A DNA stretch of 64,000 bases from Novakomyces olei (lineage: Eukaryota > Ascomycota > Novakomycetes > Novakomycetales > Novakomycetaceae): assembly GCA_016906335.1 (NCBI GenBank), contig JADEYG010000004.1, forward strand, positions 124,001 through 188,000. Reading direction: 5' to 3'. Shown here piece after piece: positions 1 through 10,882 of this stretch. Position 1 is the first letter of the stretch; each line of letters begins with the position of its first letter. Position numbers and translations under genes: made by a program. The notes beneath the pieces were generated by a model. It was not told where the DNA came from, ran no database searches, and was given only the letters and a program-made list of their open reading frames with translations.

Positions 1-3000
1 GATGCCGGGATATCCTTGTGCACGGACGTTGGCGGTGTCTTGAAGCCATAGTTGAAGAAATCACACAAGAAATTTAAAATGATACTGAGCGACTCGGGCT
101 GCTCAATAGTCAACGACGCAACAGCTGCGCGTAAAACTGTTTCTGCCAGGTCACTCGTACAAAGACGGATTGGAAATACCAATAACGTGTCGAGCATGAA
201 CCGGAAAAAGTCTTCCACCACTGTCAATTAGATATGAATAGATTGCGACATGGCATTAATGAATAAAATGTATGAAAAGATAGATGATTATGAGCAATGA
301 ATAAAACGGTAGTAGGTATTATAAATATAAATATAAACATAAACGTAAACGTAAACATAAACATAAACATAAACATAATAATAAACATAATATAAATAAA
401 AGAATAAATGTGAAAAAAAAAATTATTTTATTATTCATTCATTGTTGCAACCAAATCTCACATCATAAAACAATAGACATACCATCAGAAACCTGTTTTG
501 GATCATTGACGCTTAGAAACTTGAAGAAAAGCGTGCTCTGGCTCTGGATAAACTGCCAAAGGGCCTCCATATCAGCCCCCCCTGCTTCGCCATACTCACG
601 GACACAAGCTCCCGAGATCCAGAGGAAGCATCCGTACTGGAAGCGTACAAAATCGGCGACCAACTGTTCAGCCAGACGGGGCAGGAAGCGAATGCCATGC
701 TCACGGTAAGAAAACACAAAGACCCTGTAGCATTTACACACTCTTTCACACACAAACTGTTGAACTCCGCACTTGTCAACAACCGCAGCAAAAACGGGCC
801 ATATTTCTTCGAAAGCTTGTACACAGGGATGCTGCACTACTTGCTTCTGACTCGAGGGATCAATGTGCGGTTTGACTACTGACCCAAGGATAGCAATCAG
901 ATCTAAATCATCGGCGATTGGCCGCACGGCTGCCTTGTCCGAGGGATCCGTGCAAGCCTGCATTCTTGCCATAATACGATTGGCAATATTCACCAAGAAG
1001 AACTTCATAGACTCGTAGATCTTGTCGGCTGATTGCTCAGAGATTACATAGGCAATACCACTGATAACTTGTGCCTGAGATTCCGCGTCCATACTGTTGG
1101 CCAGCTGTTCGTAGAACGAAGTCAACTGGGGCAAGAAAGCGACTAATAATTCCCTACAATCCTCACAGAAATGTCGCAAAGCCAGGGCTGCTGCACTCAT
1201 AACCTCCTGGTCATTCAGAGTAAATCCCTCGGAGATATAATTTATCTGTGCCTCCATATACTCGGGGTGCTTGGCCGTCCATTCTGTATACCGTCCAATC
1301 ACCAGAGTGGCCGCGTACCGGATCTTTGTATTGTACTGATTGAGCCGGGGCAGTGTCTCCATTAGCCTTGGCAGTATGTTTGACTCAGTCACAGGGACTT
1401 CACGGGCCATTGCACGCATACTAAACAAGGGCGCTTCAATTGCCTGCCATTTAACTGGCTCTCCCGACTCGGCCCGGTCTAACTCTGACCGGACTTGCGT
1501 AAATGCCAGTAAAAGGCACCTTTCTCCGCCGGCCACGGCACAGCAGTCTTTCAGAACGTCTCCCATATCGTGTCGAAACTCTCGAAACTTATCTTCTGCT
1601 TCCCTATCGCCAGCGAAGGGATCTTCACCTTGGCCTTTGCTGGTGTTCACACTTGTTTTAGCATTGCTATCACTGTCGGGGTACTGCAATCTGGCCAGAA
1701 AAATATCAACCAGGTCCGTATAAATATGAGAAAAGACGGATCGCGCCTCCTCATAAGCCGGGAGAGTAATAAACCGGCGCAGCTCCAGCCAAAAGGGAAA
1801 CGTGTAGGAGATAACGTCAAGGTCCTCGTCAAATTTACATACATCAGAGACAGATTTGACCAGGCCGACAAACTGCTGAGGCAGTCTGGCGGCTAATACG
1901 ACCCAAGCATCGGCTGCTTCTGTGATTATTCGGGCATAGCCCTTGAACACTTGAGCGTCGTCCCGAACATTATGTAAATTAGCCTGTAAAGTTTCGATAT
2001 TTTTAGCCAGCCCTGCAATCACGGACATTGTTTCCTCGACGTCTCGAGTCTCGGCAATTACACTTATTACAAATTCACAGGCAGCCTCAAATAAAGCGTC
2101 GCTAGCAAGTGCTTCGAAAGCGATCCCAACAAACGGTGTACTAACCAAAGCATCAACTGGTATCTCTGCAACCCAGGTATTTAGGCAGTCAAAAACCTGT
2201 GATTGCACTCCAAACTTTTCAATAAACTGGGATAGTATGCTGACTACGGTAGCTGTATTGCTAGCCAATAGCTGATGCTCTTTTTCCGCCAATACCTCCT
2301 CCGGAATTGAAGTTCTTCGTGCATCATTCACTTCTTCTGGCAGAACAGTTATAAAGTACAGCAAGCATTTCCAGCCATCTGCGTCCACACCACATCGCCC
2401 ATACAAATCCTGGATCGGTGTTTTCCATTCGCGCATTTGCAGAGCTAAAGTAGCTAACGCCACAGCCAATTGTGTAGTCACCGGCCGCGGTCCATGACGG
2501 TTGGCTAGCATTAATTCTACCAAAGTTTCGCGCAATTGCGGCACCGATGAAGGCGTTAATTGGTGAAAATCGTACGAGATCTGACGGTGTGACATGTTAG
2601 CAAATGCAATTCTTCTACAATTCTTTTACGTTTTTTTTTTTTAATTTAATTGTTTTCTTGTATTTTAATTATTATTTTTATTTCTTTTAATTTTGTTTTG
2701 GTTATTTAATCACTCTCCATTCATTCTTTTCTGCTTCCCTTCCATATATTCAATCGCGTACCTTTGTCTTCAACGTCTGAGCTGCAAATAACCGTACTTC
2801 CACCGCAGGCCGTTGCAGTAGTGTCGTGCTTAGCACCCATGCGTCCATCTAGGCAGACAATAAAAAGACAGGTTAGTAATCTTGTGTATGGCCATATTTG
2901 AATTACAGATTTTTGGAACTCTTCCAACGACGACTGGGCACGCAGCTTATTTTCACGAGGCGCATTTGAAAAAAGCGTTGCCAGCGCTGATTCCACCTCG

Positions 3001-3023
3001 GCCTCACCGTTCACGCTGGCCAT
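1..3023 (-). CDS. MTR10: Mtr10/transportin-SR-like karyopherin, 3' end cut by window
   Basis: Beta-karyopherin that in other fungi imports SR-type RNA-binding proteins such as Npl3 and affects retrograde tRNA import. I read four exons: 2907-3023, 2762-2848, 483-2580 and <1-220; phases agree at every junction. Exon 1 starts at the first in-frame ATG (MASVNGE). Exon 2 gives the N-terminal signature FAAQTLKTK, and exon 3 opens with ISYDFHQL as in the family. The last visible exon begins with the typical VVEDFFRF stretch. Donors include GTATGT at 482-477. The ATG at 2595 lies inside the intron before the acceptor, so it is not the start. HEAT-repeat helices are implied by the Leu/Ala-rich pattern. 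The C-terminus runs off the left edge. Family call firm; exact ends depend on splice reading by eye. Confidence 0.9.
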
Positions 3024-3422
3024 CGCTTCATGTGTATTCTGCACTTTTGTAAAGTATATTATGTACGAGTTTTATGATATTCAATTGCTGATTTTTGCGA
3101 TTTTATTTTCTTTTGACTTTTTATTGGTGAATTTTACTTATTTGACATTGCTCGCTCTTTTACATTTTGAGATTGCAGTGTATTGCTTGGCCATCGAGCA
3201 AATTTACTTACATTATTATACGAATGGTTACTATGTAGTTTTCACGAGGGCACAATGCTGCCTTGAAACCGATTATAAAATATACACAATTATATAAAAT
3301 ATACAATTTTATACAATTATATTTACAATCATGTATAATATTTGGAATAAAGATATTTAGTATATGAACATTAGCACAGACGGCGGCCATCGTTCATACG
3401 CTAACCGTTAAATTACGCCAAT
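3024..3422. promoter_or_regulatory. Divergent promoter gap MTR10/SmE
   Basis: AT-rich 399-bp gap between two divergently transcribed genes, so it should hold both promoters. Open frames here are leucine/tyrosine-rich translations of AT-rich DNA and resemble nothing. No clear TATA box or known factor site was identified. Confidence 0.5.
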
Positions 3423-3863
3423 ATGTCGGGTCGGCCTCACAAGGTTATGATCCCTCCGATCGTAAGTGCCCAGCTCTTGATACGTGCTAATTATAGACAT
3501 TTATTTTCAAACTTCTTCAGCAGGTAAGCGATTAGTCGGGAGGATTTAGGTTTTTGCGCGCGCAAAGTATCTAACGAGCCCAGCGTGTTACAGTTCAGGT
3601 GTGGTTGTACGAGCAAGTGGATGCGCGCTTGGAGGGCAAAATTAGGGTAAGGCATATGCCGCTTATATTTTATTGCTAAAAGTTAATTATAAAGGGGTTT
3701 GACGAGTTTATGAATGTTGTGCTTGACGATGCAGTAGAAATTGATCTGCGCAAGAACGTGCGCAGAGACTTGGGTATATGTGAATTCAAACGCACGCGGC
3801 TAACAATTAGGCCGAATTATGTTAAAGGGAGACAACATTACCCTGATACAGGCCAGCACCTAG
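3423..3863 (+). CDS. SME1: Spliceosomal Sm protein E
   Basis: Core Sm protein of U1, U2, U4 and U5 snRNPs, part of the heptameric Sm ring. The 86-residue protein is assembled from five small exons: 3423-3461, 3497-3523, 3584-3646, 3695-3773 and 3811-3863. The translation starts MSGRPHKVMIPPI, passes VQVWLYEQVDARLEGKIRGF and FDEFMNVVLDDA, and ends KGDNITLIQAST, matching human SNRPE along its whole length, Sm1 and Sm2 motifs included. Introns are 35, 60, 48 and 37 nt with CTAAT/CTAAC boxes close to the AG. Exon 2 is only 27 nt. No single frame of the raw DNA shows the protein, so automatic gene finders could miss it. Length is normal for the family (about 90). Confidence 0.93.
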
Positions 3864-4236
3864 CATGCGTGGCCTTTATCTCGATAGATATTCAATTGAA
3901 AACGCATTGTTGATTTGTTCTGGCGAGACCTGTCTAGTTTATGTTTCTACAAAGATGAAGTTATCCCGGAATTCACTTTAGTCGGTTGGAATTAAGAGAC
4001 CGCCATTTCCTCTTGGCTGAGAGTAAACGATATCGCTATAAGTATTCCTAGTATTGTTCAAAGCCTTGAAATTAGTGCAATCGCAAATTGCAATGGACAG
4101 TGTTATTGTGGGTCTCTACTCCTCTTCAACCACAATTCTATCGACCGATCAAACACGCACCACTATCGCTTTCCATCCCATATAGTCCCGTTTTAAGTAC
4201 TCTTTTACAAATATCATTGTCTTCCTACAATGCAGT
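3864..4236. other. Convergent 3' gap
   Basis: 373 bp between the stop codons of SmE (+) and the cyclo-ligase (-). It should contain both 3' UTRs. Apart from short chance frames I see nothing in it. Confidence 0.4.
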
Positions 4237-4962
4237 CTACTCGTCTCTTTGCCACACACCTAAAGGCGAAACGTACGCATCTACAGGTCTGTCATGCGGT
4301 TCTGTAGGAATGGCGCCATGTGAAAGCACTTGGGCCGTAAGAACCGCGGCCACTATTGCTTAGATTCGTATTAAATTGTATTCCACTTACCCGTGTAGGG
4401 AGAGCTGGTACACTGCGCCAGGTATCTATCGTAAAACCCCATTCCATGACCGAGCCTATTGTGAAGGGTATCGACGGCCATACACGGCATTAAAATTAGA
4501 TCAAGAGTCTTTGCACAGGGGCCCGCATCGTGTGCCGGTTCGGGGATCCCGTAAGCATTTTTTGGTAAGCAATAAACAGAATTCGGATCTTTGACCTGGA
4601 CCATATCCATAGCACGGCCCTTTACTCTGGGTACAAAGACGTTCTTGCCTAGATAATGTTTTTAATGTCAGTTTGCTCTCGCATTAGGCTGCCTATATTT
4701 ACCTTGAGCAAATGCGCTATGAACTATATCTCGAGTATTGATCTCGCCTTGTGGCAGCGACAAGAAAACGCTAACGTTACGTGCTTGGCGCCATTGTTCA
4801 AGGGCAAGCACTCGCTCTGTCACTGCTTGCGCTTTGATTGGATTCTTTTAGTATAATGGATCCAACAAAACATTGATAAAACATACATTGCCGCGCTAAT
4901 TCGGCTGCTGGAATTGCGGCTAATCTCGCGGAAATCTCGCGCCTTAAGCCTTTCTTGCTCAT
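4237..4962 (-). CDS. FAU1: 5-formyltetrahydrofolate cyclo-ligase (MTHFS)
   Basis: Converts 5-formyl-THF to 5,10-methenyl-THF using ATP, returning folinic acid to the one-carbon pool. Exons (in transcript order) 4887-4962, 4703-4831, 4391-4648 and 4237-4358 give 194 residues with consistent phases. Family hallmarks: N-terminal LRREISARLA, VFLSLPQGEINT, KNVFVPRV, NAYGIPEP, then LDLILMP and NRLGHGMGFYDRYL (the phosphate/folate-binding GxGxGYYDR region), and a C-terminal IPTEPHDRPVDA. Introns are 55, 54 and only 32 nt. Without removing the 32-nt intron the protein would stop early and lose the conserved C-terminus. Length matches the family (about 200). The yeast symbol is used for orthology only. 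Confidence 0.92.
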
Positions 4963-5262
4963 GAGGGTTGGTACATGATTTTTATTTTAATATTGCAATA
5001 CCTTTTTTTATTTTATTTTATCAAAGTATTATTTATTTAGTGCAATACAATTGCTCTGACTGTAGCTAATGCCACGGTAATGACATTAACGGATAAAGCT
5101 TCAATGTATATTGCTCAAACGCGCAACTCTATGTAGTTCAAATGCTCTGCTTCAATCGCGGATAAGCGTGATAGTTTGCGTTCAGGTACTTGTCAATGGT
5201 CAGCATTTACCATATTTCATCAAGGCTTTAATTATGTATATTTTTTGATGCGCAAAGCCAAT

Positions 5263-5314
<52 letters not shown>

Positions 5315-5433
5315 TTTTTTAATATTTTATACGTTTATATTAGGTTTTAACCTTTATTTGTTTATTGTTTTTATTATCAGTCCCCGGTTTACGTACTATG
5401 CTTCCTCAAAGCTAAGGCTTGATAGCTAAAGCT
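4963..5433. promoter_or_regulatory. Divergent promoter gap FAU1/NUR1 with TTTA repeat
   Basis: 471 bp between two divergent starts. It carries a (TTTA)n microsatellite at about 5263-5318 and otherwise AT-rich sequence. No specific factor site recognised. Confidence 0.45.
5263..5318. repeat. (TTTA)n microsatellite
   Basis: About 14 copies of a TTTA tetranucleotide lie upstream of the NUR1-like gene. The same unit fills two introns and another intergenic gap in this window. Confidence 0.9.
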
Positions 5434-6953
5434 ATGCCTTCACGACTCGTGCGCCGGCAGACGCTGAGCGAACGTCTTGCTGCAGCTCCCGCTAACGCGT
5501 ATCTTGCTGCCGCAGAATGGTGTTTGTCCGTTGATTGGTCGGCCGTTGAACGCGAGCGTATGGTCTCTGTTCCTATCGCGCTAGCACTTAATTTCATCGT
5601 TATCGTGTGCCGATACGCGACTACGCGACCGCGTCTGCCTCAACGGCAAGACGTGTTTGGTGAGGCCGTTCATACGGGTGATAGCGATGGCCGTCGATGG
5701 GTAAGGCGCGAGAGTCTATCACTTGTTTTCAATTTGTTTTCAATTTGTTTTCAGTTTGTTTTCAGTTTATTTTCAATTTATTCGTTTTATTTGCCATTTT
5801 TTTCTTTCAACGAAAATATTCGGTGACTCTAATCTGCTCCCGCAGCCTCACGTGTATTTGGTTCAATTCTTATGCTTGTTCCTTGTTTCAAACTGACATT
5901 TCGTCGTTACAGGTTTCTTTACTGGCCTACGCGCTGTTTGTTTCGAGTGTGGTTAATGCCTACTCGTGCTATTCGAATTACCGAACCTATCAGCTTCTCA
6001 ATGCCTCGGGTGATGTATGCAAATTTTTTTTTATTCAGTTCTAATCTTTCAGCTATCTCGTGAATCAGTCAATGCTGAGCTTACAACGATCGACGACTCG
6101 CCCGCGCGTGTTTTCAGCCCAATGTCGGCTATTGCGAATATGTTATCGTACGTCCTTTGATCTTGTAGACTTTAAAACATTTGCAATCTGCTTCGTCCGT
6201 CGTTGTCAAATGACTCTTTAGCTGGACCTTTGTTTTGCAGCTTCTTTTTAATGCCTCGCGTTACTCATTCCTGCCAGACAAAAACCGGCTCGGGAAAAAC
6301 GGCAAGTATGGAGCTTACGCGTCTGGGACCCGCCGCTCTTACAGCTTCGACTGCTCTGCTTATTCAGCCCTGTTGATGTGGCCGGTCTTTGGCTTCTTCC
6401 CCTGCAATTCCCGACCATTTTACTGCTTCTTGCCGTCTCTCTGCAAACCCTCTACTTGAGTATGCGCAGCCAGCAGCAACTCCGCGATCGTCAATTGCTT
6501 TCTCGCGAGTACGTACACGAGTATGACGTCAACTTTGTCAATCCTCGAGTATTCGCTCGACGACGCGAAGTCGCCGTCAATACTGCTCCGATAGGTGCAG
6601 AATCGGCAATTATTGAAGTATCCACTCCTCGGCATTTACTGCCAAAAGACTGGCGTTCTTCTGGCAGTTCAAGTCCAACGCCTTCAGAGACTCCAGCGGC
6701 TTCTTCAGTTGCTCAGAGTAACCCTTTTCAGACTCCGGCTCGTCGAGATCCTCGAGTCCTGCGGCCTTCTCAACCGGCAAAGACCCCGGCTCCATCTTCT
6801 CCGCTCAAGTGGAGACCTGTAATGGGTGTATCCTCAAATGTAAGACGAAGCTCGGGAATAGCGCCCGCCAGCCCATACATTTCCAGTAACCGGGGCGGTT
6901 ACAATCCGGGCGGCTGGGGCGACACGTTTACCGGCAGCCCCAAAAAAAATTAA
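5434..6953 (+). CDS. NUR1: Nur1/Mug154-like inner nuclear rim membrane protein
   Basis: Multi-pass nuclear envelope protein; in budding yeast Nur1 joins Heh1 and the Csm1-Lrs4 cohibin to tether rDNA. Exons 5434-5700, 5913-6014, 6053-6147 and 6278-6953 give 379 residues in phase. The start RLVRRQTLSERL, a hydrophobic span near 44-62, a second span in exon 2 ending NAYSCYSNYRTYQLL, the VWDPP signature near 170, LCLFSP, further hydrophobic helices near 185-215 and HEYDVNFVNPRVF are all family features. The tail is Ser/Pro-rich and disordered, ending GWGDTFTGSPKKN. The last acceptor (6276-6277) was chosen because only it restores the frame containing VWDP. The first intron (212 nt) is long and might hide a small extra exon. 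Orthology is good at family level, less certain for Nur1 function itself. Confidence 0.82.
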
Positions 6954-7169
6954 AATTAAATACCAGTTTGACATTGGCATTCATTGGTACATGTTTATAC
7001 AAAAAGGGTGTATATCTCTTCACACTCATATGCTTCGTCTTTACATTCTTCTTTTTCCTCTCTTGAAGAAAAGCATTAAAAGCTGATTAAACAAAACAAT
7101 CTTCTACCCTCCACCTTGTATTCGTTCATTTTGTGTTCAATGTACATAGACAAGTATGCTCTAAAAATG

Positions 7170-7791
7170 CTATAAAGGCTCCTGGCTAGCCTCGGGCTTG
7201 CCTTCCGCTCTACGGTCTCGTTCAATCATAAACTCCCGTACTCGCCGCTCTTCCAGTTGCTCAGACCACCACCACATGAGCAGAATATCGCAAAAGAGCA
7301 CAGAGCTTATAATCAGCCTTGTGCGCGGTTTGATCCCTATTCGATTAATTCACTAGTCATTTTCAAATATGCTTTATTTTGTCTAGAGACTCACGTTTCC
7401 AACTGGCCCAGAGCGAGCCCGGGTTCTTTTGCGGTTCCTGCGAGACCTGATGAGCAGCAATCCAATCGGGGATACGCCCCCGCGGCCGAATCTCGGCTTT
7501 TTCCGGCCCATTAGCTGGCAACGGCGGCTGCCGTAAATCCCGCGCACGAGTTTCCGGGTTCAAAGTTTCTCCTTTGCCGTTCGCTCTCTTTCCCGTATTA
7601 CTACTGGCCTGTTTACGTGCCCGTCGCCAGCGCTGCTCAGCGTCGTCCTTGTACGGTCAGTATTGAGCATTTAAAAAAATTTACTCCCAAAGACATGCTT
7701 CCTGTTGCGATCTATGCTGCAATTGTACACGTCTCTAATCTTTCTCAATACTATTCACCTGCTGTTCCCTCCCGAGGCCGTCCTGATTCAT
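7170..7791 (-). CDS. Hypothetical single-pass membrane protein
   Basis: I do not recognise this protein. Proposed exons 7759-7791, 7395-7647 and 7170-7336 give about 150 residues in phase. The middle exon encodes a basic, Pro-rich segment containing RGRIPDWIAAHQ and GSLWASWKR. The last exon contains one hydrophobic span (LIISSVLFCDILLMWWW) followed by a charged tail (EQLEERRVREFMIERDRR). A basic N-terminal part before one helix would fit a mitochondrial inner-membrane or ER protein, but that is inference. The 58-nt intron has a good GTGAGT donor. The first exon is weakest: its GTGAAT donor is poor, though a TACTGAC box precedes the acceptor. Convergent with NUR1. Confidence 0.5.
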
Positions 7792-8005
7792 ATTGTATGG
7801 CAGATCTTTTTTTATATTTTTTTAATGACGAGTGTGGTTATACACTGTGAATACATGTACATAAATAAATAAATATATATAAATATATATGACAATCTAT
7901 ACGCTTTTGCATTATATACATAAAGCGGCCTTAATATGAGAGCGATGATATAATCAATCATACCCCGTCAGCGGCAATGCGTGGAATTGCGCCGATAATA
8001 TAGCA

Positions 8006-10882
8006 ATGGCAAAGCAGCGGGTGGAGGAGTCAAGAAAAAAGGGGACAAAATCCAAAGTACCAGAGCGGCAACAAAAATCAAGCAAAAACTCGCGCGAGCC
8101 CAAGACGAAACGGCCGTTTGCTGACGATGAGCAATCACACGAAAATGCGATTAAAGTCGAGAGCGACGCATTCCATGCATTTGCCTCTGGCGATAGTGAA
8201 AGCGAGGAGGACAATGGAACAGAAAATGGAACGGGAAGTGGAAATGGAGATGGACGGAGAAAGTTTGATGCGTATGACGAAAAGGCTAATGTAGGCGAAA
8301 AAGAAGGAGCAATGTCAAATGAGGATAGTGATAGCGATATAGACTGGCAAGATGTTGCAGTCGGAGAAACCAGCACTCGAGAAGCACATAATGACGAGAA
8401 TGAGGCAGAAGGTTCTGGCGATCTTCATGTCTCTATGGACGCTACGCCTCGCGTAGACATGTAAGTGAATACAAAAATAAAAGCACGATTGAAGAAGAAA
8501 AGAAACAAGGAAATAAAGGGGAAAAAAGAAATAAAGAAGGAACAAAAGAGAAAAAAATCAATCAATAAACAGTTGATTGCATCCAAGAGCGCATCCAAGA
8601 GCGCTCACCTTCACTGGCACTCGGGCATTGAGAATATAAACGCAGGTGCTGAGGATAGAGAGTGTTTATTAAAAAAGTCCAATAAAGAAACAAAGCACAG
8701 ATTGAATACTGACAGGGTAGCAAGCGCAGCACGGCTCGAACGGAGAGGGAGAAAAGCATACGTAAAAGCGTAAATCTTTTACATATACAAACGCTGGTTG
8801 AGCATGGTCGGGTTCGCAATGCGTGGATTAACAATGAAAAAGTACAGGCGACCGTACGGTCACGGGCAGAGACAGATATAAGCCGTGTGATAGCCTTATT
8901 AAAGCCGGACAGTGCAAAAGTAGCACCAGAATCGTCTTCGCTGGCGGCTGCGGCTGCTCAAAGACGAAGGAGAAGACCTGCTCGGCAGCCGAAACGCCAA
9001 AAGCTGGAAAACGAACCATGTCAGCAGCAAAATGCTTCAATTTATGATAGGGTTTCCACAGATACATTATGGTCAGTGTTACGTAGTACAATGAGCTGGT
9101 TCCACCAGAAGTTCACAGTCAATAGAAATGGATTGCGCAAACTCGGCTATCGGCCGCCGGCACTGGTAAAACCAGATGGATCCATTGAACAAGCTTTGCT
9201 CAATATGCAAAGCTTCAATGATATCGATGAGTTTATTGCTGCAGCTCAAGCTATGGAAGGAAGCCGAGATTTTGGAGCGCAATTGTACACTGCCTTGCTG
9301 CGATCACTCGGGTACGATGCAAGGCTGATATTTTCGTTACAGCCTTTGGGCTCTTCATTTACCCGTTCTGAAGACTATGAAGAAGCAACAGAAGAAAAGA
9401 TTGATGGTGAAGCTAATAGCGAGGAAGTAAATAAAAAACGGGGCAAAGCACACAACCGACTTAAAAACGACCGGGATTTGAAGACACCAATTTACTGGTC
9501 CGAAGTTTGGATGGGAGGCAATGACGGATGGATGCCGGTTGATGCTGTAGTGCTGGACATTGCTGCAACTAATAGTAAATTATTGACAATGTTTAAGCCG
9601 CGCGATGCTCTTGCGGACACAGTAAAATTGGGGATGGGAATTGTAGTTGCGTATAATGAAGATATGAGCGTGAAGGACGTCACTTTACGGTACTTGAAGA
9701 CGCTCAATAGTGAGCGTGTTAGAAGGATACGACCCCAGCGACGTAGTGCAAAGAGTGCTTCAGATCCGGTCAAGCGTATTCTTCGTCTACATGCTAGAAA
9801 GGATCCAACAGAGAGAGATGTTGCGGAAGATTCGGTTCTTGCTCCACCAGCGCCAGTAACAGAAGGGGAGCCTCAGTCGCTTTCAGACTATAAAAACCAC
9901 CCAGAGTATGATCAGTGCTTTGTGTTATTATTTTATTATTCACTTTTTTGCTAGTTTATTTTTCTCTTAAATTTACAATTAAAATCTAAAGTTCAGGTAC
10001 GTTCTCGAGCGGCACCTACTCCGCGAGGAAGCTCTTGCACCGGGAGCTAAGCCTGTGCGAGCATATGGCAAACAGTCCGAGCCTGTCTTCTTGAGACGTG
10101 ATGTGCTACAGTGCCGCACGCCTGAAGTATGGTATAAAGAAGGACGAATCGTCCGAGAAGGCGAGCAGCCGAGGAAGCAGGTAAGGTCGAGGGCGGTAAC
10201 GTTACAGCGTAAACGGGAGCAGGAACAAGAAGGTGCAACGGCTCTGGCGAACTTGTACAGCTACGATCAGACCGAGAAGTATGTTCCCCCACCTGTAAAA
10301 GATGGTATAGTGCCTCGTGGGCCTTATGGGAATTTGGACTGTTTTGTTCCAGAGATGGTTCCAGAGGGAGGGACGCATTTGCCATTGCGTGGAGCAGCCA
10401 AGGTGGCCAAAAAGCTGGATATCAGTTATGCCGATGCTATAGTAAGTGGGATCTCTTTTAAAATTAAATATTGTTCAAGGGACAGCAATGTGAAACGATA
10501 TGAACCTGATTTCAACTTTAAAGTCTATATTGAGTCGTTTACCCCTTTTCTGATTTGAATGACTGTATTTTTCCAACGTCTGTTTCTCCGAGCTACATTA
10601 ACTTGGTTCTCGTGTGGACTTTATCCTGTTCCTCTCCAATTCGAGCCGTTCTAACAGCAGACACACTTTGAGTATAGACGAGCCCGGGCAATTCCAGTGG
10701 CGACGGGGATAATTGTACCCAGTGAACTGGCAGAAACAGTGCGGAGCGCGTGGGAAACGTCACAGCAAGTAGAGACAGAGAAACAGGAGGCAAAACGCCG
10801 AGATCGTGTATTTGCACAGTGGCGAAGATTCTACCAGGCTCTTCGGATCAGAGCGCATGTTGCTCGAGAGTACGGCAAGTAG
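8006..10882 (+). CDS. RAD4: Rad4/XPC nucleotide-excision repair damage sensor
   Basis: Recognises distorted DNA with Rad23 to start global-genome nucleotide excision repair in the nucleus. Exons 8006-8460, 8721-9914, 9997-10441 and 10661-10882 encode 771 residues. The N-terminus is acidic and low-complexity. From about residue 260 comes the transglutaminase-like fold, with [26 protein letters not shown] and GWMPVDAVV. Then come [20 protein letters not shown] (start of BHD1), [24 protein letters not shown] (BHD2/3) and [18 protein letters not shown] (BHD3), ending with a basic helix. Joins fit: HPEYDQ/YVLERH spans intron 2 and YADAI/THFEY spans intron 3. Intron 2 uses a weak GTGCTT donor. Catalytic residues of true transglutaminases are not expected in this family. 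Confidence 0.93.

Noticed and set aside
2581-2595. ATG at 2595 as the start of the karyopherin
   Set aside because: The acceptor at 2581-2583 and the upstream exons supplying FAAQTLKTK show this ATG is intronic.
3061-3297. 78-codon hydrophobic frame between MTR10 and SmE
   Set aside because: AT-rich DNA gives Leu/Tyr/Phe-rich frames by chance; it lies in a promoter gap and shows no family motif.
5701-6044. Phe-rich frame across NUR1 intron 1
   Set aside because: It reads TTTTCAATTTG-type intron repeats; the true exon resumes at 5913.
7617-7850. 77-codon + strand frame with a hydrophobic middle
   Set aside because: It overlaps the first exons and promoter of the minus-strand membrane gene, and no family is evident.
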